In this document: piece after piece, positions 34,420 through 42,117 of the stretch
Numbering within the stretch: position 1 is the stretch's first letter
Layout of the letters: each line of letters opens with the position of its first letter
Assembly: GCF_017573465.1 (NCBI RefSeq)
Contig: NZ_JAGEPF010000012.1
Span: forward strand, 124,001 to 188,000
Source of the DNA: Actinomadura violacea
GTDB lineage: Bacteria > Actinomycetota > Actinomycetes > Streptosporangiales > Streptosporangiaceae
DNA length: 64,000 nt
Direction: 5' to 3'
Program-made: the position numbers and the translations under genes
Notes under the pieces: model-generated
Seen by the model: only the letters and a program-made list of their open reading frames with translations
What the model was told of the DNA's origin: nothing
Database searches by the model: none

Positions 34420-35421
34420 CCGTCCGGAACCGTCCCCCGACATCGTCTTGGCGAGCAGCTCATAGGAGCGCAGCCGTTCGTCGAGGTCGTGGACGAGCGT
34501 CAGCACCATGAGTTCGTCGGCCCCGGTGCCTTCGAGCAATTCACCGAGGCGCTCCCGGACGGTTTCGGGGTCACCGATCACATGGTGGGCCATGCGGTCG
34601 CGGAGAATCGCGTCCTCCTCGGCCGTCCAATGGCGCTTCGCCGCGTCCTCGGGGGTGACGTTCGGCGCGTTCCGGATGCCTTTCAAGGACTGCTCGACGA
34701 TGACCTTGGACGGCCCGGCGAGCCATTCGGCGCGCTCGGCGGAATCGGCGACGATGACGGAGGAGGCGAGCAGCGTCCGCGGTTCCGGGAACGCCGCGGA
34801 CGGCCGGAACGCGTCGCGGTAGGCGCGCAGCGCGGGCTCGGCGTTCTGCGGCCGGATGTGGTGCGCGAACGCGAACGGCAGCCCGAGTTCGCCCGCGAAA
34901 CGGCCGTTGTCGACGCTGGATCCGAGCAGCCACACGTCCGGCGCGCCGTCCGCCGCCGGGACCGCGACGACGGGGTCGCCGGGGCGCGGCGTCAGCAGCC
35001 CGACCAGCTCGCGGACCTGCTCCCGGTACGCCTCCGAACCCGGCGGGCTGCTGACCCGGCGCAGCGCCTTCGCCGTGGTCATGTCGGTGCCGGGGGAGCG
35101 GCCGACGCCGAGGTCGATGCGGCCCGGGTTCAGCGCCTCCAGCGTCCCGAACTGCTCGGCGACGACCAGCGGCGGATGGTTCGGCAGCATCACCCCGCCC
35201 GACCCGACCCGGATCCGGGACGTCGCCGCGGCGAGCTGCGCGACGAGCACCGGCGGCGCGCAGCTGGCGATGAACGGCGCGTTGTGGTGCTCGGCGACCC
35301 AGTACCGGTGGTACCCCATCGCCTCCGCCTCCGGCGCCGTCCGCAGCGACTCGCGCAGCGCCCGCGCCGGCGACGAGCCCTGCCACACGGGCGCCGTGTC
35401 GAGAATGGACAGGATCGTCAT
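34411..35421 (-). CDS. LLM-class flavin-dependent oxidoreductase
   Basis: The 336-residue protein is a single-component luciferase-like TIM barrel of the MsnO8/YhbW type. Typical segments are LSILDTAPVWQG, YHRYWVAEHHNAPFIASCAPPVLVAQLAAATSRIRVGSGGVMLPNHPPLVVAEQFGTLEALNPGRIDLGVGRSPGTD and VWLLGSSVDNGRFAGELGLPFAFAHH. It should use FMNH2 or F420H2 as cosubstrate; the sequence does not settle which. It lies between the SARP gene (convergent) and the lasso precursor (divergent). It may be a tailoring enzyme or simply a neighbour; no lasso peptide tailoring by this family is known to me. Confidence 0.9.
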   Translation of the reverse strand: MTILSILDTAPVWQGSSPARALRESLRTAPEAEAMGYHRYWVAEHHNAPFIASCAPPVLVAQLAAATSRIRVGSGGVMLPNHPPLVVAEQFGTLEALNPGRIDLGVGRSPGTDMTTAKALRRVSSPPGSEAYREQVRELVGLLTPRPGDPVVAVPAADGAPDVWLLGSSVDNGRFAGELGLPFAFAHHIRPQNAEPALRAYRDAFRPSAAFPEPRTLLASSVIVADSAERAEWLAGPSKVIVEQSLKGIRNAPNVTPEDAAKRHWTAEEDAILRDRMAHHVIGDPETVRERLGELLEGTGADELMVLTLVHDLDERLRSYELLAKTMSGDGSGRSQ

Positions 35422-35504
35422 CGCCGGCTCCTTCGGTCGGTTCCGCTGCCCTGCCGATATTCGCGCCGGGAACCGGAGAGCTCAATAGCGCGGCGCCCCG
35501 CTGA

Positions 35505-35546
35505 AAGGCAACTGCAAGGTAACTGAAATGACCGTCCTCCTAATGT
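35505..35546 (+). promoter_or_regulatory. SARP-type direct repeats and promoter of the lasso precursor
   Basis: AAGGCAACTG (35505-35514) and AAGGTAACTG (35516-35525) are direct repeats with an 11-bp period, one helical turn, as in SARP targets. A degenerate third copy starts near 35527. TAATGT at 35541-35546 is a plausible -10 element. This lies about 60 bp upstream of the precursor start; no good -35 is present, which fits activator dependence. Confidence 0.6.
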
Positions 35547-35606
35547 GGTAGGCGCAACGGGGAGGCCCATCCGGGGCCGCCTCGGTTCGCAAGGAGGGTG
35601 TGTTTC

Positions 35607-35732
35607 ATGCAGCACAAGGTCGCGGCTTACGAGCCGCCCTCGCTGATGGAGGTCGGTGGCTTCGCCGAGCTGACCCTCGGCCGGCCGAGCTGGGGCTTCG
35701 AGAACGACTGGTCGTGCGTCATGCTCTGCTGA
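35607..35732 (+). CDS. Lasso peptide precursor (LP2006-like)
   Basis: A 41-residue peptide starts at ATG 35607 after AAGGAGGG. The leader (1-24) carries the lasso recognition pattern: Y8, P11, L13, G17/G18, F19 and T23 at the -2 position of the cleavage site (YEPPSLMEVGGFAELTL). The predicted core (25-41) is GRPSWGFENDWSCVMLC. G1 of the core can form an isopeptide bond with E8, giving an 8-residue ring, and C13 and C17 can form a disulfide within the tail, the class IV arrangement. From memory LP2006 of Nocardiopsis alba is GRPNWGFENDWSCVRVC, so this core differs at positions 4, 15 and 16. The maturation and export genes follow in one operon. Confidence 0.95.
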   Translation: MQHKVAAYEPPSLMEVGGFAELTLGRPSWGFENDWSCVMLC

Positions 35733-35820
35733 GTCACCGCGCGGCCCGTCGGCTCGGAACGGCCGTGCCGGCGCCGGTTCAGCCCGGCGCCGGCACGGCC
35801 GGCGAAAAAGGGAAAGGGAA

Positions 35821-37665
35821 ATGGTGGAGTTCCGCGTCCTTCCGGACACCGCCGCGGCCGCCGCGCTGGACCTCCCGGCCGCCGCACGGTTCGAGCACGC
35901 CGCCCGGTTCGAGCACGCCTCGGGCCGCCCGTGGATCGTCGGCAGCTGGGACCGGGAGAGCGTCGTGTCCGCCGCGTGCGGGCGCGACCGCCTCGTGCTG
36001 TTCGGCCCCGCCGACACGACCCCCGGCGAGCTGGAGCGCGTCCTCGCCCGCGTCCGCTCCGTCCGCGACCTGGACGCCCTGTGCGGGCGGCTCGCCGGAA
36101 GCTTCCACCTCGTCGCCTCCATCGGCGGGCACGTCCGGGTGCAGGGCAGCCTGTCCGCCGCGCGGCAGGTCTTCCACACCTCGCTCGGCGGGGTGACCGT
36201 CGCCGCGGACTCGCCGGCGTCCCTGCCCGGCGACCACCGGGTGGACGAGGAGCTCCTCGCGGCCCGGCTCGTCGCGCCCTGGCCGCCGTGGCCGATCAGC
36301 GAGACGCCGCTGTGGACGGGCGTCGAGACGGTCCCCGCCGGCTGCTACCTGGAGATCGGCGCCGCCGGGCGGGGCCGCCCGGTCCGCTGGTGGACGCCGC
36401 CGGAACCGCACCTGCCGCTGGCCGACGGGGCGCGCCGCGTCCGCCGGGCGCTGCACGACGCGGTCGCCGTGCGGGCCCGCGACGTCAAGACGGTCAGCGC
36501 GGACCTGTCCGGCGGGATGGACTCCACCAGCCTGTGCTTCCTCGCCGCGGACGAGGCGGACCGGCTCGTCACGACCCGCTGGGAGGCCGCCGACCGCGCC
36601 GACGAGGACCGGCACTGGGCGCGGCTCGCCGCCGAGGACCTGCCGGCCGCCGAGCACCTGGTGCTGTCCCGCGCCACCGCCCCGACCTGGTTCGACGGGA
36701 TCGCCGACCCCGGCCCCGAGCCCGACCTGGAGGGGCCGTTCGCGTGGATCCGGACCCGGGCCCGGCTCACCCACCTGGCGCGCCGCGTCGCCGCCGCCGG
36801 CTCGGCGACCCACCTGACCGGCCACGGCGGCGACGAGCTGTTCCTCGGCAACCCGCTCAACCTGCACACGCTCGCGCGGACGCGCGGCGGCGGCGCCGTC
36901 CGGCACCTGCGCGCCTACCGGGCGATGTACCGGTGGCGGCTGCTGCCCGCGGCGCGGGCGCTGCTGAACCGCGACTCGTTCGGCGGGTGGCTCGCCGCGT
37001 CCGCCGGGACGCTCACCGACCCGGTCCGCGACGTCGGCGGCGCGCCCGCGTTCGGCTGGGGCATCGCCTACCGGCTGCCGCCGTGGGCGACCGGCGACGC
37101 CGCCGCGGCGGCGCGGAGCCTGTTGCGGCGGGTCGGCGCGTCCGGCGTGGAGCCGCTGGCGCCGCTGCGCGGGCAGCACGCCCTGCTGCAGGACGCCCGG
37201 CTCTGCGGCGACACGATCCGCCGCGTCGACCGGCTCACCTCGCGGGAGGGCGTGGCCTGGCACGCGCCGTTCGTCGACGACCGGGTCATCGAGGCCGCGC
37301 TCGCCGTCCGGCTGCGCGACATCACGATGCCCGACCGCTACAAGCCCGCCCTGTCCGCCGCGATGGCCGGCATCGTCCCCGCCCGGATCCTCGGCCGGGC
37401 GACGAAGTCGGAGTACAGCGCGGAGGCCTACGACAGCCTGCGCCGGCACCGCGCCGAGCTGCTCGAGCTGTGCGGCGACGGCATGCGCCTCGCGCGGCTC
37501 GGGCTCGTCGACGCCGCCGCGCTGCGCGCCGTGCTGGCGGCGCCGCCGCCCTCGTCCCTGACCCTGATGCCGCTGATCAGCACGTTCGCCTGCGAGACGT
37601 GGCTGCGCGCCGTCGAGCGCGGCCGCGTCCCGAACCCCTCGACCGGAGGTCCGAGATGCCCGTGA
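35821..37665 (+). CDS. Lasso cyclase (asparagine-synthetase-like, C protein)
   Basis: This 614-residue protein resembles class B asparagine synthetases, with an N-terminal glutamine-amidotransferase-like domain (1-190) and a C-terminal ATP-pyrophosphatase domain containing SGGMDS (230-235) and THLTGHGGDELFLGNP. Lasso cyclases adenylate the side-chain carboxylate of the core acidic residue (here E8) and close the ring onto the new N-terminus. The catalytic Cys2 of glutamine-dependent enzymes is absent (MVEFRV), as expected for a cyclase. A direct duplication RFEHAARFEHA occurs at residues 23-33. The ATG follows AAAGGGAA, and the gene begins 88 bp after the precursor stop. The next gene overlaps its end by 10 bp. 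Confidence 0.95.
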   Translation: MVEFRVLPDTAAAAALDLPAAARFEHAARFEHASGRPWIVGSWDRESVVSAACGRDRLVLFGPADTTPGELERVLARVRSVRDLDALCGRLAGSFHLVASIGGHVRVQGSLSAARQVFHTSLGGVTVAADSPASLPGDHRVDEELLAARLVAPWPPWPISETPLWTGVETVPAGCYLEIGAAGRGRPVRWWTPPEPHLPLADGARRVRRALHDAVAVRARDVKTVSADLSGGMDSTSLCFLAADEADRLVTTRWEAADRADEDRHWARLAAEDLPAAEHLVLSRATAPTWFDGIADPGPEPDLEGPFAWIRTRARLTHLARRVAAAGSATHLTGHGGDELFLGNPLNLHTLARTRGGGAVRHLRAYRAMYRWRLLPAARALLNRDSFGGWLAASAGTLTDPVRDVGGAPAFGWGIAYRLPPWATGDAAAAARSLLRRVGASGVEPLAPLRGQHALLQDARLCGDTIRRVDRLTSREGVAWHAPFVDDRVIEAALAVRLRDITMPDRYKPALSAAMAGIVPARILGRATKSEYSAEAYDSLRRHRAELLELCGDGMRLARLGLVDAAALRAVLAAPPPSSLTLMPLISTFACETWLRAVERGRVPNPSTGGPRCP

Positions 37666-37925
37666 CTCCCGGGGCGTCGCTGTCGCCCCACGTGACCATG
37701 ACCGAGACCGAGCACGGCACGGTGCTGCTGGACGAGCGCACCGGCCGCTACTGGGCGCTGAACGCGACCGGCACCACCGTGATCCGGCTGCTGCTGGACG
37801 GCGGGACCGTCGACGACGCCGTCCGCGAGCTGCGGGAACGGCACCCGGACGCGGCGGAGCGGGTCACCGCCGACGTCGCCGCGTTCGTCGCGACGCTCCG
37901 CGACGCCGAGGTGATGGCCCCGTGA
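37656..37925 (+). CDS. Lasso leader-binding protein (PqqD-like RRE, B1 protein)
   Basis: The 89-residue protein is a free-standing PqqD-like RiPP recognition element: VTMTETEHGTVLLDERTGRYWALNATGTTVIRLLLDGGTVDDAVRELRERHP. It should bind the leader motif around Y8/P11 of the precursor and deliver it to the peptidase and cyclase. The ATG lies after GGAGG inside the end of the cyclase gene. The stop overlaps the GTG of the peptidase gene (GTGA), so expression of B1 and B2 is coupled, as in other actinobacterial split-B lasso clusters. Confidence 0.95.
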   Translation: MPVTPGASLSPHVTMTETEHGTVLLDERTGRYWALNATGTTVIRLLLDGGTVDDAVRELRERHPDAAERVTADVAAFVATLRDAEVMAP

Positions 37926-38356
37926 CGATCCCGGTCGCGCTGGAGCCGTCGGTCCGGCTGACGCCGCGGCGGCGGGCCGGCGCCCGCGCCGCGGTGGGCG
38001 CCGCCCGGCTGATCGCGAAGCTGCCGCCGCGCCGGCTGCGCCGCGTCCTGTCCGCGCTGCGGCGGGGCGCGCGGCCCGCGTCGGGCGAGGAGGCGCTCGC
38101 GGCGCGGCAGGCGGTGGTGACGGTGAGCGTGCAGTGCGCCGGCCAGGGCTGCCTGCAGCGGTCCATCGCGACCGTGCTGCTGTGCCGTGCCGGCGGGACG
38201 TGGCCGGACTGGTGCACCGGCGTGCGCACGGAGCCGTTCCGCGCGCACGCGTGGGTGGAGGCCGACGGCGAGCCGGTCGGCGAGCGCGCCGAGGTGCTGG
38301 CGTTCGCCAAGACGATGGTGGTCGCGGCCTCCGGCAGCGCGCAGGCGGACCGATGA
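37922..38356 (+). CDS. Lasso leader peptidase (transglutaminase-like, B2 protein)
   Basis: The 144-residue protein is a Transglut_core3 family cysteine protease. Candidate catalytic residues are C77 (QGCLQRSIA), H109 (FRAHAWVEADG) and an acidic residue at 113 or 115. It cuts the precursor after residue 24, exposing the core Gly for ring closure. It starts at GTG 37922 overlapping the B1 stop, and ends with an ATGA overlap to the MauE-like gene. The length and the arginine-rich N-terminal half (LPPRRLRRVLSALRR) are normal for B2 proteins. Confidence 0.94.
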   Translation: MTIPVALEPSVRLTPRRRAGARAAVGAARLIAKLPPRRLRRVLSALRRGARPASGEEALAARQAVVTVSVQCAGQGCLQRSIATVLLCRAGGTWPDWCTGVRTEPFRAHAWVEADGEPVGERAEVLAFAKTMVVAASGSAQADR

Positions 38357-38904
38357 CGGGCCTGCTCCTGCTCGGCTGCCGGGCGCTGATCCTTACGGTG
38401 TTCGCCGCCGCGTTCGTCGGGAAGGCGCGCAGCGCGTCCCGGTTCCGCGGGTTCGCCGGCTCGATCCGGCAGCTCGCGATCCTGCCGGAGCGGGCCGCGG
38501 CGCCGGCGGGCGCGCTGGTCGTCGCGGGCGAGGGTACGGCGGTCGTGCTGCTGGCGCTGCCGCCCGCGGCCCGCGCCGGGTTCGCGCTCGCGTCCGCGCT
38601 GCTCGCCCTGTTCATCGGCATCGTGGTGCGCGCGGTGCGCGGCGGCGTGTTCGCCGAGTGCCGCTGCTTCGGCTCGAAGGGCTCGGTGATGGGGCAGGCG
38701 ATGATCGTCCGGAACCTGCTGCTGCTCGCCGCCGCGCTCCCCGGCGCCGTCGCGGGCGCGCCCGTCCCCGCCGGACGGCCCGTCGCGGCGATGGCCGCGG
38801 TCGTCGCCGGGGCGCTCGGCGCGTGGGTCTTCACCCACTGGTACGACCGGATCGTCGCGGCGCTGATGAAGCGGCTGCTCGCCCCCGCGGGGAACGCCGG
38901 ATGA
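38353..38904 (+). CDS. MauE/DoxX-like membrane protein with CxC motif, in the lasso operon
   Basis: The 183-residue protein has four or five membrane helices and the MauE-family hallmark AECRCFGSKG, with cysteines at 103 and 105. MauE in methylamine utilisation supports disulfide formation together with a thioredoxin-like partner; relatives are VKOR/DsbB-like in role. It lies between the peptidase and exporter genes with 4-bp overlaps on both sides. The predicted lasso peptide has two cysteines (core 13 and 17), so the protein is a good candidate for making or protecting the tail disulfide. That role is inference from context. Confidence 0.85.
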   Translation: MTGLLLLGCRALILTVFAAAFVGKARSASRFRGFAGSIRQLAILPERAAAPAGALVVAGEGTAVVLLALPPAARAGFALASALLALFIGIVVRAVRGGVFAECRCFGSKGSVMGQAMIVRNLLLLAAALPGAVAGAPVPAGRPVAAMAAVVAGALGAWVFTHWYDRIVAALMKRLLAPAGNAG

Positions 38905-39893
38905 CCGGCGTGCCCGGCCCCGCGGGCCGCCGCCGGTACGCGGTCGAGGCCGCGGGCGTCAGCAAGTGGTTCGGGCCGGTCCAGGCGCTCGACGGGGTGA
39001 CGGTCGCCGCGCCGCCCGGCTCGGTGCTCGGGCTGCTCGGCCACAACGGCGCCGGCAAGACCACGCTGGTCAACGTGCTCGCCACGCTGTGCCGGCCCAG
39101 CGCCGGCACCGCCCGCGTCGCCGGGTACGACGTCGTCCGGCAGTCGCGCGAGGTGCGCCGCCGCATCGCGCTGACCGGGCAGTTCGCGGCCGTCGACGAG
39201 CAGATCTCCGGGCGCGACAACCTGGTCCTGGTCGCCCGGCTGCGCGGGATCGGGCGGCGCGCCGCGGTCCGCCGCGCCGCCGAGCTGCTGGAGGCGTTCG
39301 ACCTGACCGGCGCCGCCGACCGCCCCGTCCGCGGCTACTCCGGCGGGATGCGCCGCCGCCTCGACCTCGCCGCCAGCCTGACGGGCCGTCCCGAGGTGCT
39401 GTTCCTCGACGAGCCCACCACCGGCCTGGACCCCGCCGCCCGCCTCGCCACCTGGACCGCCGTCGAGGACCTCGTCCGGAACGGGACGACCGTCGTGCTC
39501 ACCACCCAGTACCTCGACGAGGCGGACCGGCTCGCCGACGCCATCACCGTGCTCGCCGGCGGCCGGGTCGTCGCCGCCGGCGCGCCCGCCGACCTGAAGG
39601 CCCGCGTCGGCGGCCGCACCGCCACTGCGCGGCTGTCCGGCCCGGACGCCGTGCGCGCCGCCGCCCGCGCGCTGCGCACCGAGGGGCTCGGCCCCGAGTA
39701 CGACCCGCGCCGCGACGTCCTCGCCGTCCCGCTGACCGGCCCCCGCGACCTCGCCGTCGTCGCCCGGACGCTGGACGCCGAGGTCGCGGGCGACTACGAG
39801 CTGGCCGTGACCGCGCCGACCCTCGACGATGTGTACCTGTCCCTCACCGGGCCCGCCCGCCCGGACGCGCCGCCCGCGAAGGACCGGTCATGA
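38901..39893 (+). CDS. ABC exporter ATPase (DrrA-type) of the lasso operon
   Basis: The 330-residue ATPase has Walker A GHNGAGKTT, signature YSGGMRRRLDLAASL and Walker B VLFLDEPTTGLDP, followed by a C-terminal extension of about 90 residues typical of daunorubicin-resistance (DrrA) ATPases. It overlaps the MauE-like gene before it and the permease gene after it by 4 bp each. The pair should export the mature lasso peptide and give self-resistance. Confidence 0.94.
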   Translation: MTGVPGPAGRRRYAVEAAGVSKWFGPVQALDGVTVAAPPGSVLGLLGHNGAGKTTLVNVLATLCRPSAGTARVAGYDVVRQSREVRRRIALTGQFAAVDEQISGRDNLVLVARLRGIGRRAAVRRAAELLEAFDLTGAADRPVRGYSGGMRRRLDLAASLTGRPEVLFLDEPTTGLDPAARLATWTAVEDLVRNGTTVVLTTQYLDEADRLADAITVLAGGRVVAAGAPADLKARVGGRTATARLSGPDAVRAAARALRTEGLGPEYDPRRDVLAVPLTGPRDLAVVARTLDAEVAGDYELAVTAPTLDDVYLSLTGPARPDAPPAKDRS

Positions 39894-40720
39894 CGGTCGA
39901 CGCGCCCGCCGAGACCGAGACGGGCATCCGCACGGCGCCCCCGCAGGACGCCGGGATCGGCACGCAGCTGCGCGTCCTCACCGGACGGTCGCTGCGCGCG
40001 CTCGTCCTCGACCCGCGGCTCGTCGTCGCGAGCATGCTCGGGCCGCTGCTGATGCTCGGCATGTTCAGCCAGCTGTTCGGCAGCGTCGCGCGGGCGCCCG
40101 GCTTCCCGGCGGGCGTCCGCTACGTCGACTTCCTCGTTCCCGCGATCATGGTGACGTCGGCGATGCAGGCGGCGCTGAACACCGCGGTCGGCCTCACCCA
40201 GGAGATGCGCAACGGGATCATCGCCCGGTTCCGGTCGATGCCGATCTGGCCTGGGTCGGTGCTGCTCGCCCGCAGCGCCGCCGACACCGTCCGCTGCGCG
40301 CTCCAGCAGCTGCTGCTGATCGTCCTCGCCGCGGCGCTGCTCGGGTTCCGGCCGGCGGGCGGGCCGCTCGGCGCGCTCGGCGCCGCGGCGCTCGCGCTCG
40401 CCGTCGGCTGCTGCCTCGGCTGGATCTTCATCGCCATCGCCTGCTGGATCCGCAACCCCGAGCTCGTGCAGTCCGTCGCGGGGCTGGCGACGTTCCCGCT
40501 GGTCTTCGCGTCCAACGCGTTCGTCCCGGCGAGCGCGCTGCCCGGCTGGCTGCGCGCCGTCGTCGGCGTCAACCCCGCCACCTACGGGATCCGGGCGGCG
40601 CGGGCCATCGCGCTCGGCGGCCCCGCGCTCGCCGACGCCGCCACCGCCCTGGCGGTCAGCGCCGCGGTCGGCGCCGCGGCCGCCGCGCTCGCGATCGAGG
40701 GCTTCCGGCGCGGCACCTGA
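39890..40720 (+). CDS. ABC-2 permease (DrrB-type) of the lasso operon
   Basis: The 276-residue permease has six membrane helices of the ABC2_membrane family. Conserved elements are YVDFLVPAIMVTSAMQAALNTAVGLTQEMRNGIIARFRSMPI and LATFPLVFASNAFVPASALPGWLRAVVGVNPATYGIRAAR. It works with the preceding ATPase. It is the last gene of the lasso operon; palindromic tandem repeats begin directly after its stop. Confidence 0.94.
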   Translation: MTVDAPAETETGIRTAPPQDAGIGTQLRVLTGRSLRALVLDPRLVVASMLGPLLMLGMFSQLFGSVARAPGFPAGVRYVDFLVPAIMVTSAMQAALNTAVGLTQEMRNGIIARFRSMPIWPGSVLLARSAADTVRCALQQLLLIVLAAALLGFRPAGGPLGALGAAALALAVGCCLGWIFIAIACWIRNPELVQSVAGLATFPLVFASNAFVPASALPGWLRAVVGVNPATYGIRAARAIALGGPALADAATALAVSAAVGAAAAALAIEGFRRGT

Positions 40721-40721
40721 C

Positions 40722-40780
40722 GGCGCCGCGGCGCGGTACCGGAAGGCGCCGCGGCGCGGTACCCGACGGCGCCGCGGCGC
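40722..40780. repeat. 23-bp tandem repeat with palindromic cores after the lasso operon
   Basis: The core GGCGCCGCGGCGC occurs at 40722, 40745 and 40768, with 23-bp period. The first two full units read core plus GGTACCGGAA or GGTACCCGAC. GCGCCGCGGCGC is itself a perfect 12-bp palindrome, so each unit can form a hairpin and units can pair with each other. Position right after the permease stop suggests transcription termination or mRNA 3'-end protection. Confidence 0.7.
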
Positions 40781-40832
40781 ATAGAGTGCCTTGCGTGGGG
40801 GAGAAGACCGGCGTCCCGGCGAAGGGGCGCGG

Positions 40833-42071
40833 ATGAACGACGATCGGCACCGGCGGTCCGCGGCGTCGGCCTCACCACCGGCACCGCCCCTGCTCAGGGC
40901 TGCCGCGGCCTGGTCCTGGCGGCTGATCGCGATCGGCGCGGTCGGCTACGGCATCGTCTGGATCATCGGCACCCTGAAGATCGTCTTCCTGCCGTGCGCC
41001 ATCGCGCTGTTCCTGTGCGCGCTGCTGCGCCCCCTCACCGGCCGGCTGGAGCGGGCGGGGCTGCCGTCGCTGGCCGCCACCTGGATCACCATGCTGATCG
41101 CGCTGGCGGTGCTCGGCGGGATCGGCACGTTCGTCGGGATCCAGGCGAACGAGGAGTTCCCCAAGCTCGCCACCGAGGTGCAGGCCACCGCCCGGTCCCT
41201 GCAGCACTGGCTGGAGACCGGCCCGCTGCACGTCAAGCACTCCCAGATCCAGAACTCCATCGACCAGGGCATCAACTACCTGGAGAAGCGGCGCGGCAAG
41301 CTCGCCAACACCGCGGTGCAGGCGGGCGCGGTCACCATCGAGGTGCTCGCCGCGATCGTGCTGCTGCTGTTCATCACGTTCTTCCTGCTCAAGGACGGCG
41401 GGCGGATCTGGGACTGGACGATCGGCGGGACGGGCCGCTACCGCACCCGCATCGACCGGGCCGGCCGCGCCGCCTGGGAGACGCTGTCGCAGTACGTGCA
41501 CGGCACCGTGATGGTCGCCGCGATCCACGCCGTCGTGCTCGCGATCGTGCTGGCCGTCCTCGGCGTCCCGCTGGTCGCGCCGCTCGCCGTGGTGATCTTC
41601 CTGGGCAGCTTCATCCCGATCGTCGGGATCCTGGTCGGCGGCGCGCTCGCGGTCGCCGTCGCGTTCGCCGCCAAGGGCGGCGTCATCGCGCTGATCTTCC
41701 TCGGCGTGCTGATCGTCGAGCACCAGGCCGAGAGCCACCTGCTGCAGCCGCTGCTGGTCGGACGGCTCGTCCGGCTGCACCCGCTCGCCATCATCCTGGC
41801 GATCAGCATCGGCGGGATCGTCGGCGGGATCCCCGGCGCGGCCGTCGCGGTGCCGATCGCCGCGGTCGTGTACCGGGCGTGGCCCGCGCTGCGCGACCCG
41901 CCCGAGGAACTGCCGCCCGAGGTCGCCGCCGCCACCGAGCCGTCCGACGACGAGGAAGAACCGTCCGGCGGCGAGGAACCGTCCGGCGGTGAGCGGCGCG
42001 AGTCCGGGGACGGCGGCGCGGGCGATGCGGACGGCGGCGAGTCCGGCGGTGGCGGGAAGGCCGGCGGCTGA
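40833..42071 (+). CDS. AI-2E family membrane transporter
   Basis: The 412-residue protein has seven or eight membrane helices in the AI-2E (TqsA/YdiK-like) pattern: an N-terminal hairpin, a periplasmic-side amphipathic helix region (about 110-165) and the conserved VVIFLGSFIPIVGILVGGALAVAVA and EHQAESHLLQPLLVGRLVRLHPLAIILAISIGG. The C-terminal 55 residues are a Glu/Gly/Ser-rich low-complexity tail with PSGGE repeats. The family includes signal-molecule exporters and Na+/H+ antiporters. It follows the lasso operon by 112 bp and the repeat block, and is probably independent of it. ATG 40833 has AAGGGG upstream. Confidence 0.9.
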   Translation: MNDDRHRRSAASASPPAPPLLRAAAAWSWRLIAIGAVGYGIVWIIGTLKIVFLPCAIALFLCALLRPLTGRLERAGLPSLAATWITMLIALAVLGGIGTFVGIQANEEFPKLATEVQATARSLQHWLETGPLHVKHSQIQNSIDQGINYLEKRRGKLANTAVQAGAVTIEVLAAIVLLLFITFFLLKDGGRIWDWTIGGTGRYRTRIDRAGRAAWETLSQYVHGTVMVAAIHAVVLAIVLAVLGVPLVAPLAVVIFLGSFIPIVGILVGGALAVAVAFAAKGGVIALIFLGVLIVEHQAESHLLQPLLVGRLVRLHPLAIILAISIGGIVGGIPGAAVAVPIAAVVYRAWPALRDPPEELPPEVAAATEPSDDEEEPSGGEEPSGGERRESGDGGAGDADGGESGGGGKAGG

Positions 42072-42117
42072 CCCGTCCGTTCCGAATGGCGCGGCGGCCG
42101 CCGGGTAGTGCCGGTGC

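Noticed and set aside
35607..35732. Ring closure at core D10 instead of E8, or a disulfide between ring and tail (class III)
   Set aside because: Known lasso rings have 7-9 residues, so E8 fits and D10 does not. Both cysteines lie in the tail, which excludes a ring-tail disulfide.
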